DNA from: Pseudomonas sp. MRSN 12121
GTDB lineage: Bacteria; Pseudomonadota; Gammaproteobacteria; Pseudomonadales; Pseudomonadaceae
DNA length: 64,000 nucleotides
Assembly (NCBI RefSeq): GCF_000931465.1
Contig: NZ_CP010892.1
Location: forward strand, 1,426,001-1,490,000
Direction: 5' to 3'
In this document: piece by piece, positions 9,400 through 16,108 of the stretch
Numbering within the stretch: the first letter of the stretch is position 1
How the letters are laid out: the number at the start of each line of letters is the position of its first letter
Program-made: the position numbers and the translations under genes
The notes under the pieces: generated by a model
The model's database searches: none
What the model saw: the letters and a program-made list of their open reading frames with translations, nothing else
Told to the model about the DNA's origin: nothing

Positions 9400-9876
9400 T
9401 CAGCTGGTGAAGTAGCTGGCGCAGCACTTCTTGAACTTCTGCCCGCTGGCGCAGGGGCAGGCGTCATTGCGGCCGGCCTTGAGCTGCACGGTGGGGTCGA
9501 TGAAATACCAGCGCCCGCCGTTCTGCACGAAGGACGAGCGCTCGCGGTGGCTGTGCTCGCCCTGGCTGTCGTGCCAGCGCGCGGTGAAGGTGACAAAGGC
9601 ATGTTCCGGCTGGCCGCCGAAGACCTCCGAACTTTCCACTTCCAGGCCCAGCCAGGTGCTTTGTGCGCTCCAGGCGCCGATGGACTGGCGGTCGAGGCCG
9701 GTCTGTTGCGCCGGCAGCGTGGTGGCCACTAGGTAATCCACTAGGCCCAGCACATAGGCGCTGTAGCGCGAGCGCATCAGGGCCTCGGCGCAGGGCGCGG
9801 GGTGGCCGGCGTGATAGTGGCCGCAGCAGGCATCCAGCAGGTTGCCGCTGCCGCAGGGACAAATAGAACGACTCAT
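9400..9876 (-). CDS. YchJ-family protein with SEC-C motifs at both ends
   Basis: This 158-residue UPF0225/YchJ-type protein opens with [19 protein letters not shown] and closes with [16 protein letters not shown], both SEC-C-like zinc sites. The middle ([24 protein letters not shown], then [14 protein letters not shown]) is the NTF2-like YchJ core. Function is unknown. Its start lies four bases downstream of the end of the next gene (9881), so both are probably one transcript. This is the second SEC-C protein within 1.3 kb. Confidence 0.87.
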   Translation of the reverse strand: MSRSICPCGSGNLLDACCGHYHAGHPAPCAEALMRSRYSAYVLGLVDYLVATTLPAQQTGLDRQSIGAWSAQSTWLGLEVESSEVFGGQPEHAFVTFTARWHDSQGEHSHRERSSFVQNGGRWYFIDPTVQLKAGRNDACPCASGQKFKKCCASYFTS

Positions 9877-9880
9877 TGCA

Positions 9881-10378
9881 TTACCACCAGTACTTCCCGA
9901 AGTTTTCCGGATTCGCCCAGAACCTGGAGTTGAGCCAGTCGGGCACTTGTTTGTATTCAAGCAGATCGTAGGTGAACAGGGTCAGGACCTGTGCGTCGCG
10001 CTGGAAACGTTCACTGGCTTGCAGGGCCAGGGAAAAGAAGTCGGTTTCCTGCCAGCCGCAGGCATCCAGGTCGGCCAGGACCGCGATGCGGCTGGCGTTG
10101 AGGTTGCGGATCCCGCCGAGCAGGTTCAGGCCATCGCGCTTGGGCAGATGCTCCAGGCAGTCGACCGCCAGCGCCAGGTCGAAACGGCGCGCCGCCAGTT
10201 CTGCTGGCAAGGGGCCGGGAGCGGCCTGGGCGAGGACGGTTTCGGGGTGCGCCTGACAAAACGCTTCCAAAGCCGGAAAGCCACTGGCGCCGATCAGCAA
10301 CAGCTGGCGCGGGGCGTAGCGCTCGAGCAGGGCGGCCATGGCTTGCTGGGGCGTGCGCGAAGAAATACCGGCGGTCAT
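9881..10378 (-). CDS. Uncharacterised methyltransferase-like protein
   Basis: This 165-residue cytoplasmic protein has a weak Rossmann pattern: [16 protein letters not shown] near residues 24-39, [37 protein letters not shown] near 67-103. The D-C-L-E-H-L stretch resembles motif II/III of small SAM methyltransferases, but the usual GxGxG is missing, so SAM binding is doubtful. It is found next to ychJ in Pseudomonas as far as I recall. No confident function. Confidence 0.6.
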   Translation of the reverse strand: MTAGISSRTPQQAMAALLERYAPRQLLLIGASGFPALEAFCQAHPETVLAQAAPGPLPAELAARRFDLALAVDCLEHLPKRDGLNLLGGIRNLNASRIAVLADLDACGWQETDFFSLALQASERFQRDAQVLTLFTYDLLEYKQVPDWLNSRFWANPENFGKYWW

Positions 10379-10574
10379 CGAAAATCCTCAATCGTTGAGT
10401 GGCAAAGACTAGCCTGCCCGGACCTGCGGGCCTAGAGCCGTCTTGCCTGAAATGACCGGCGCTTTTCCCTCGCTACGCCGCAAAGGCCCCGTGGCCGTTG
10501 GCTGGCGCAGATTTAAAGGCGGGTCTTTACTCCCCCAAATCGGTGCCAAGCCGATTCCCTCAGGAGAAAACTGG

Positions 10575-11267
10575 ATGAGCATAGTTCGGACAGCATTACC
10601 TTTGGTTCTGCTAACCAGTGTGTTGACTGGTTGCGCAGGTTTGCAAAAAACCGATTGGCCGACCTGCGCCGCCGTCGGGGGTGTCGGCGGGGCCGCGTTG
10701 GGCGCGATTGAAAGCTCGTCGTGGGCCGGCTACGGCGCCTTGCTCGGCGCGGGTGTCGCGGCCGGTTATTGCTGGGTGCATGGTGACGGCGACGAAGACG
10801 GCGATGGCGTGCCGGACAGCCGCGACAAATGCCCGGGCACGCCCAAGGGCGTGCAGGTCGATGCCAACGGTTGCCCGCCGACGCCTGTGGCCGCGGTCGA
10901 GGAAGTGGTGGTGGTCAAGGAAGAGACCATTGTCATCCGTGACGTGCACTTCGAGTTCGACTCGGCCAGGCTCACCGCAGCCGACAAGGCCAAGCTCGAC
11001 ACCATCGCCACCCGCTTGAAACAGGAGGCCCCAAGTGCGCAACTGCGGGTGACCGGCTACACCGACAGCGTCGGCAGCGATGCCTATAACCAGCGCCTTT
11101 CGGAAAAACGCGCGCATTCGGTGACCGAGTACCTGATCGGCGCGGGTGTGCCACGGGGCAGTTTCGTCTCGGTGGCGGGCGGCGGCGAAAGCCATCCGGT
11201 GGCGGACAACAAGACGGCCGATGGTCGTGCGCTGAACCGCCGTACGGAAATCAAAATCAACCGCTGA
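10575..11267 (+). CDS. OmpA-family lipoprotein with thrombospondin type-3-like repeat
   Basis: This 230-residue outer-membrane lipoprotein has a lipobox LTGC (Cys20), a glycine-zipper hydrophobic stretch (about 33-68), an acidic calcium-type repeat DGDEDGDGVPDSRDKCPGTP (about 73-92) and a C-terminal OmpA peptidoglycan-binding domain (about 118-230; TGYTDSVGSDAYNQRLSEKRA, ALNRRTEI). It should tether the outer membrane to the cell wall. AGGAG sits five to ten bases before the ATG. The next gene is a paralogue with the same domain order. Confidence 0.88.
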   Translation: MSIVRTALPLVLLTSVLTGCAGLQKTDWPTCAAVGGVGGAALGAIESSSWAGYGALLGAGVAAGYCWVHGDGDEDGDGVPDSRDKCPGTPKGVQVDANGCPPTPVAAVEEVVVVKEETIVIRDVHFEFDSARLTAADKAKLDTIATRLKQEAPSAQLRVTGYTDSVGSDAYNQRLSEKRAHSVTEYLIGAGVPRGSFVSVAGGGESHPVADNKTADGRALNRRTEIKINR

Positions 11268-11284
11268 CCACTCGGCGCACATGC

Positions 11285-11324
11285 CCGCCATGAGCGGCTT
11301 GTGCAGCCGCCCATGGCGGTCTTT
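11285..11324 (+). terminator. Terminator between the two OmpA lipoprotein genes
   Basis: A 15-bp stem with one A-C mismatch (arms 11285-11299 and 11305-11319, 5-nt loop) is followed by TCTTT. The U-run is short, so termination may be partial. Confidence 0.6.
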
Positions 11325-11325
11325 A

Positions 11326-11361
11326 CTCCTGTGTTACCGGTATGGGCCGGTGACACAGGAG
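11326..11361 (+). promoter_or_regulatory. Hairpin that sequesters the Shine-Dalgarno sequence
   Basis: Arms 11326-11340 and 11347-11361 form a 15-bp stem (14 Watson-Crick pairs and one G-U) with a 6-nt loop. The 3' arm ends in AGGAG, the ribosome site of the OmpA gene starting at 11367. No U-run follows, so it is not a terminator. It probably blocks translation until melted or bound; thermal or protein control is an inference. Confidence 0.7.
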
Positions 11362-11366
11362 CATTC

Positions 11367-12095
11367 ATGATGAGTCTTCTCTCGCGAGCCGCCTTGCCGG
11401 TTCTACTGCTTGGCAGCCTGCTCACAGGTTGCGCGACCCACAGTGACGGTACCGCCCCCCTCAACCAGCGTACGTGGCCCATCTGCAGCCTGATCGGCGG
11501 CCTGGTGGGCGGCGGCCTGGGCGCCATCGAAAGTGGCGGCTGGGCCGGCGGCGGCGCGGCACTTGGCTTGGTGACCGGTGGCTTGATCTGCTACGCCCAG
11601 GATGGCGACCAGGACGACGACGGCGTGTTCGACCGCCGCGACCGCTGCCCGGATACCCCGGCCAATACGCCGGTCGACAACCGCGGCTGCCCGTTGCCGC
11701 AATACCCGGCCGCGCCACCACCGGCCGTCGAGCCGGCGCCGCAGTCCGAGGTGATTACCCTCAGCGACCAGGGCGACGTGCTGTTCGCCTTCGACTCGGC
11801 GGAACTGACCCCGCAAGCCCGTGAGCAGTTGCAAGGCTTGCTGGCCAAGCTCCAGGGGGCCGATGTGGTGAGTATCCAGGTCGTCGGCCATACCGACAGC
11901 CAGGGAACGGACGCCTATAACCAGAAGCTGTCCGAGCGCCGCGCCAGCAGCGTCGCGGCCTTCCTGCTGAGCCAGGGACTGGCGCCGAACAAGCTGACCA
12001 GCCAGGGCAAGGGCGAGAGCGAACCGGTCGCCGACAATGCCACCGAAGAAGGGCGGGCGCAGAATCGCCGGGTGGAGTTGCACCTCCAGCGTTGA
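11367..12095 (+). CDS. OmpA-family lipoprotein with type-3-like repeat (second copy)
   Basis: This 242-residue paralogue of the preceding gene has lipobox LTGC (Cys22), a glycine-rich zipper (about 42-68), the acidic repeat DGDQDDDGVFDRRDRCPDTP (about 77-96), a proline-rich linker and an OmpA domain (about 130-242; GHTDSQGTDAYNQKLSERRA, AQNRRVEL). Two ATGs in a row (11367 and 11370) are possible starts; the second is better spaced from AGGAG at 11357-11361. That ribosome site is locked in a hairpin, unlike the first copy, so the two lipoproteins appear to be controlled differently. Confidence 0.87.
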   Translation: MMSLLSRAALPVLLLGSLLTGCATHSDGTAPLNQRTWPICSLIGGLVGGGLGAIESGGWAGGGAALGLVTGGLICYAQDGDQDDDGVFDRRDRCPDTPANTPVDNRGCPLPQYPAAPPPAVEPAPQSEVITLSDQGDVLFAFDSAELTPQAREQLQGLLAKLQGADVVSIQVVGHTDSQGTDAYNQKLSERRASSVAAFLLSQGLAPNKLTSQGKGESEPVADNATEEGRAQNRRVELHLQR

Positions 12096-12194
12096 TAACG
12101 GGGCGGGCGGCGGGAGAATTTTCGCCGCCCTCTGGCTTATCCCGCGTTGAAATCGTTACTGTGCGCGCAAAGAAAAATTCGCAAAGGGGGGCAT

Positions 12195-12473
12195 ATGAAG
12201 GTGTTTTGGGGGCTGGGCAAGGTCTTGACGCTGTTGTTCTGGTTGGTGGTGCTGGTCAATCTGCTGCATCCGCTGGTCCATCCGATTCAGTTGCTGGTCA
12301 ACCTGACGGGTGGCCTGTTGCTGGCGCTCCACCTGCTGGAGGTACTGCTCTTCAATAGCAGCCTCAAGGGTCGCGCCCATCCGTGGCGGGATCGCCTGCA
12401 GATCCTGCTGACCGGCATTTTCCACCTGCAGACCTTCAAGGCGCCCGCGCCCGTGGAGGCCAGCCATGCGTAA
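12195..12473 (+). CDS. DUF1145-type small inner-membrane protein
   Basis: This 92-residue protein has two or three hydrophobic segments (FWGLGKVLTLLFWLVVLVNLLHP; LLVNLTGGLLLALHLLEVLLF; LQILLTGIFHLQTF). It resembles the YhhL/DUF1145 family, of unknown function. A GGGGGG-rich ribosome site precedes the ATG. Its last eight bases overlap the next gene, suggesting coupling. Confidence 0.75.
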   Translation: MKVFWGLGKVLTLLFWLVVLVNLLHPLVHPIQLLVNLTGGLLLALHLLEVLLFNSSLKGRAHPWRDRLQILLTGIFHLQTFKAPAPVEASHA

Positions 12474-13224
12474 GCTGTGCCTGCTCGCTGCGCTGTGCAG
12501 CCCCCTGGTCCAGGCCCAGGTGGTGACGGTCGAGACCCATTCCCTGATGCGCTTGCCCAATACCACCAGCAGCCTGCAACTGGAGCGCCTGGAGGTGGCC
12601 GACTACGGCACCTTGCTGGTGCCGTCGAATGTCACCGAACTCAAGGTCAGCGAACTGCGCCTGGGGCGCGAGGCGCGGATTGCCATCGTTCCTGGTGGGC
12701 AGAGCCTGCAGATGAATGTGGACCGCGCCGAGCTGGAGGCCGGTAGCCAGATCACTTCCCGCGGGGCTCCCGGAACGTACGAGAAACCGGCCAAGCCCGG
12801 GCGCGACCTGACGCTGCGTATCGTCTCGCTGCAGGCGGGGGAGCTATCGCTGGATGCGCGCGGCGGCACCGGTGCGCCGGGTTACGTCGGCCTCGACGGC
12901 GCCAACGGCAAGGAGCCGGGTTGCACCTGGGGCCAGGCCGGGCGTGGCGCCAATGGCGACAACGGTGGCGATGGCCAGCCGGGTGCGGCGGGCGCCCAGG
13001 TCCGCCTGGAGTTGCCACGGGATTATCCGGCCGAGCAGATCAAGGTCCAGGTCGATGGCGGGGCTGGCGGCCAGGCCGGTGCGGGCGGCAAACCCGGCGC
13101 CGGGGGCAAGTCCAAGGGCTGCTTCGTCTATCGGGCCGACGGCGGCAAGAGTGGCCGTCCCGGCACCGAAGGCCAGGCCGGGCCGGTCGGCCCTGCGGGT
13201 TCGGTAACGGTACAGCGCCTGTAA
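12466..13224 (+). CDS. Exported collagen-like glycine-rich protein
   Basis: This 252-residue protein has a short Sec signal (MRKLCLLAALCSPLVQA, cleavage after residue 17). Residues about 20-125 repeat beta-strand-like segments. Residues about 130-250 are rich in Gly-X-Y triplets of collagen type (GAPGYVGLDGANGKEPG, NGDNGGDGQPGAAG, GGKPGAGGKSKG, GRPGTEGQAGPVGPAG). Two cysteines (in EPGCTW and KGCFVY) could form a disulfide. It should be periplasmic or surface-exposed. No function is known to me. It overlaps the upstream small membrane protein gene. Confidence 0.78.
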   Translation: MRKLCLLAALCSPLVQAQVVTVETHSLMRLPNTTSSLQLERLEVADYGTLLVPSNVTELKVSELRLGREARIAIVPGGQSLQMNVDRAELEAGSQITSRGAPGTYEKPAKPGRDLTLRIVSLQAGELSLDARGGTGAPGYVGLDGANGKEPGCTWGQAGRGANGDNGGDGQPGAAGAQVRLELPRDYPAEQIKVQVDGGAGGQAGAGGKPGAGGKSKGCFVYRADGGKSGRPGTEGQAGPVGPAGSVTVQRL

Positions 13225-13255
13225 ATTCCCACTATCGGTCGCCGGTTCCGGCGCC

Positions 13256-13292
13256 ATCGCGGGCAAGTCGAATCGCCGCCCGCGATGCTTTT
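13256..13292. repeat. Short palindromic repeat acting as terminator
   Basis: Arms ATCGCGGGC (13256-13264) and GCCCGCGAT (13278-13286) flank a 13-nt loop, followed by GCTTTTT. The same unit, inverted, recurs at 55607-55637. It separates two converging genes. Confidence 0.7.
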
Positions 13293-13306
13293 TACCGGCG
13301 TCCGCC

Positions 13307-13771
13307 TCAGAACATCGGCCTGGCTGCCGCCACGGCTACCAGTACCAGGCCGATGATCAGATTGATCCCCACCAACTTCCGAATATTGCCCAGGGTCGTC
13401 GCCCCGGTCGGCCAGTCCTCGTCCGCCACCGCCTGGCGCAGCGTCGGCAGTTGCAACGACTGGATACGGATAAACAGGGCGGTCATCACCACATACAGGC
13501 CCATCATCACCTGCACATAACGCGGGGCGGTCTCGAACCCGCTGAAGCGCAAGTGGAGCAGGCCGATACCGCTGATCGGCAGCAGCACCACCGCGACCCA
13601 GACCCAGACGAAAAACCGCGGGAACACAGCGGCCCACAGCTTCAAGCGCGCCGGCCCCTCGAGGGCCGCCACCGCTGCCGGGCGCAGCACCATCCAGGCG
13701 AAAAACATGCCGCCGACCCAGACCAGGGCGGCCAGGACATGCAGGGCGTAAGCAAGGGCAAAGGCGGTCAT
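13307..13771 (-). CDS. CopD-like integral membrane protein
   Basis: This 154-residue protein has four hydrophobic helices. It begins ALAYALHVLAALVWVGGMFFAWMVLRP, a pattern seen in CopD and related cytochrome-b-like four-helix proteins, with His11 in helix 1. Family members are linked to copper import, but many paralogues are uncharacterised. In P. aeruginosa a similar gene sits directly before dinG, as here. It is transcribed away from dinG, so their promoters share 13772-13871. Confidence 0.75.
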   Translation of the reverse strand: MTAFALAYALHVLAALVWVGGMFFAWMVLRPAAVAALEGPARLKLWAAVFPRFFVWVWVAVVLLPISGIGLLHLRFSGFETAPRYVQVMMGLYVVMTALFIRIQSLQLPTLRQAVADEDWPTGATTLGNIRKLVGINLIIGLVLVAVAAARPMF

Positions 13772-13832
13772 TCGGGTACTCCGTTCTGCGCAGGATGAAT
13801 TAGCGGGGTATGATAGCGGCCGATCCGAACCA

Positions 13833-13848
13833 CTGAAAATTTATCCAG
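13833..13848. promoter_or_regulatory. LexA (SOS) box upstream of dinG
   Basis: CTGAAAATTTATCCAG fits the LexA pattern CTG-N10-CAG and lies 23 bases before the dinG ATG. dinG belongs to the SOS regulon in E. coli and P. aeruginosa. The inner bases are AT-rich as expected. Confidence 0.75.
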
Positions 13849-13871
13849 CGTTTCTCGCGCCCCGAAGAACC

Positions 13872-16016
13872 ATGATCAGCAACGAACTCAAAACCACGAT
13901 CCAGGGCGCCTACTCGCGTTTTCTCGAAGCCAAGAGCCTGAAGCCGCGATATGGCCAGCGCCTGATGATCGCCGAAGTGGCCAAGGTCCTGGGCGACGTC
14001 GACACCGATGACGAAGGCCGGCGCTCCGGCGACCCGGCCGTGGTGGCCGTGGAAGCCGGCACCGGTACCGGCAAGACCGTGGCCTACAGCCTGGCGGCGA
14101 TTCCCACCGCCAAGGCCGCCGGCAAGCGCCTGGTGATCGCCACCGCCACCGTCGCCCTGCAGGAGCAGATCGTCTACAAGGACCTGCCCGACCTGATGCG
14201 CAACAGCGGGCTGAACTTCAGTTTTGCCCTGGCCAAGGGGCGCGGGCGCTATATGTGCCTGTCCAAGCTCGACATGCTGCTCCAGGAAGGCCACGCGCAG
14301 ACCGCCACGGCCCAGCTGTTCGAAGAGGAAGGCTTCAAGATCGAGGTCGACGAGGCCAGCCAGAAGCTGTTCACCAGCATGATCGAGAAGCTCGCCGGCA
14401 ATAAATGGGACGGCGACCGCGACAGCTGGCCCACCGCCCTGGAAGACGCCGACTGGGCGCGCCTGACCACCGACCACAGCCAGTGCACCAATCGCCATTG
14501 CCCGAACTTCGGCCAGTGCGCCTTCTACAAGGCCCGCGAAGGCATGGGCAAGGTCGACGTGATCGTCACCAACCACGACATGGTCCTGGCCGACCTGGCC
14601 CTCGGCGGCGGCGCCGTGCTGCCGGACCCGCGCGATACCCTGTATGTGTTCGACGAAGGGCACCACCTGCCGGACAAGGCCATCGGCCACTTCGCCCATT
14701 ACACCCGCCTGCGTTCCACCGCCGACTGGCTGGAGCAGACCGCCAAGAACCTCACCAAGCTGCTGGCCCAGCATCCGTTGCCGGGCGACCTGGGCAAGCT
14801 GATCGAGCAGGTGCCGGAGCTGGCGCGGGAGATCAAGACCCAGCAGCAGTTCATGTTCTCCATGTGCGAGCAGATCGCCGACTTCAAGACCGGCGAAGAC
14901 ATGGAAGGCCGCGAGCGGCCGCGCCATCGTTTCGTCGGCGGGCTGATTCCCGACCACGTGCGGGAAACCGGGATCGAGCTGAAGAAGGGCTTCTCGCGGC
15001 TGACCGACCTGTTCACCCGCCTGACCGACCTGCTCAAGGAAGGGATGGACGGCGAGGTCAATATCGGCATCGCCAGCAACCAGGCCGAAGAGTGGTACCC
15101 GCTGTTCGGCAGCCTGTTGTCCCGTGCCTCGGGCAACTGGGAGCTGTGGACCGCCTTCACCACCGAAGACCCGGAAGACAACCCGCCGATGGCGCGCTGG
15201 CTGACCCTGGCGGAAAGCGGCTCGCTGTTCGACATCGAGGTCAACGCCAGCCCGATCCTGGCGGCGGAGATGCTGCGCCGCAACCTGTGGAACGTGGCCT
15301 ATGGCGCGCTCGTGACCTCCGCCACCCTGACCGCGCTGGGCACGTTCGACCGCTTCCGCATGCGTGCCGGGCTGCCGAAGAAAGCCGTGACGGCGGTGGT
15401 GCCCAGCCCTTTCCATCACGCCGATGCCGGGGTGCTGCGGGTCCCCGACCTGCGGGCCGACCCGCGGGATGCCGCGGCTCACACGGCGGCGATAATCCGC
15501 GACCTGCCGGAGCTGGTCGAAGGTTCGCGCGGTTCGCTGGTGCTGTTCTCGTCGCGCAAGCAGATGCAGGACGTTTTCGACGGCCTGGATCGCGACTGGC
15601 GCAAGCAGGTGTTCATCCAGGGCAACCTGTCGAAGCAGGAAACCCTGAACAAGCACAAGGCCCGGGTCGACGGTGGCGATGCCAGCGTGCTGTTCGGCCT
15701 GGCCAGCTTCGCCGAGGGCGTGGACTTGCCCGGCGCCTACTGCGAGCACGTGGTGATCGCCAAGATTCCGTTCTCGGTGCCGGACGACCCGGTGGAGGCG
15801 GCGCTGGCCGAGTGGATCGAGGCCCGGGGCGGCAATCCGTTCATGGAAATCTCGGTGCCGGACGCTTCGCTCAAGCTGGTCCAGGCCTGCGGCCGCCTGC
15901 TGCGGACCGAACAGGACCGCGGCACCATCACCTTGCTGGACCGGCGCCTGGTCACCCAACGCTATGGCAAGGCTATCCTCAACGCCCTGCCGCCGTTCCG
16001 TCGGGAAATTTCCTGA
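13872..16016 (+). CDS. dinG: ATP-dependent DNA helicase DinG
   Basis: This 714-residue XPD-like superfamily 2 helicase acts 5' to 3' and resolves R-loops and other blocked structures during the SOS response. Walker A is EAGTGTGKTV (61-70), Walker B is VFDEGHH (259-265), and the four iron-sulfur cysteines are Cys129, Cys205, Cys210 and Cys216. C-terminal motifs include LVLFSSRKQM and ACGRLLRTEQDRG (motif VI). Length is normal. It is preceded by a LexA box and transcribed divergently from the CopD-like gene. Confidence 0.96.
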   Translation: MISNELKTTIQGAYSRFLEAKSLKPRYGQRLMIAEVAKVLGDVDTDDEGRRSGDPAVVAVEAGTGTGKTVAYSLAAIPTAKAAGKRLVIATATVALQEQIVYKDLPDLMRNSGLNFSFALAKGRGRYMCLSKLDMLLQEGHAQTATAQLFEEEGFKIEVDEASQKLFTSMIEKLAGNKWDGDRDSWPTALEDADWARLTTDHSQCTNRHCPNFGQCAFYKAREGMGKVDVIVTNHDMVLADLALGGGAVLPDPRDTLYVFDEGHHLPDKAIGHFAHYTRLRSTADWLEQTAKNLTKLLAQHPLPGDLGKLIEQVPELAREIKTQQQFMFSMCEQIADFKTGEDMEGRERPRHRFVGGLIPDHVRETGIELKKGFSRLTDLFTRLTDLLKEGMDGEVNIGIASNQAEEWYPLFGSLLSRASGNWELWTAFTTEDPEDNPPMARWLTLAESGSLFDIEVNASPILAAEMLRRNLWNVAYGALVTSATLTALGTFDRFRMRAGLPKKAVTAVVPSPFHHADAGVLRVPDLRADPRDAAAHTAAIIRDLPELVEGSRGSLVLFSSRKQMQDVFDGLDRDWRKQVFIQGNLSKQETLNKHKARVDGGDASVLFGLASFAEGVDLPGAYCEHVVIAKIPFSVPDDPVEAALAEWIEARGGNPFMEISVPDASLKLVQACGRLLRTEQDRGTITLLDRRLVTQRYGKAILNALPPFRREIS

Positions 16017-16108
16017 GCACGGCCGGCTCGCTGGCCGGCCGCGTTGTCATCCCATGCAACTGATTGCACACAGGCCGTCGTTCGGCCGTTAAGGAGCACC
16101 AGGTTCAT

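Noticed and set aside
13800..15959. Open frame of 719 codons opposite dinG
   Set aside because: Composition is a mirror of the GC-rich coding strand (Gly/Gln/His/Arg-rich), with no domain and no ribosome site. dinG is certain.
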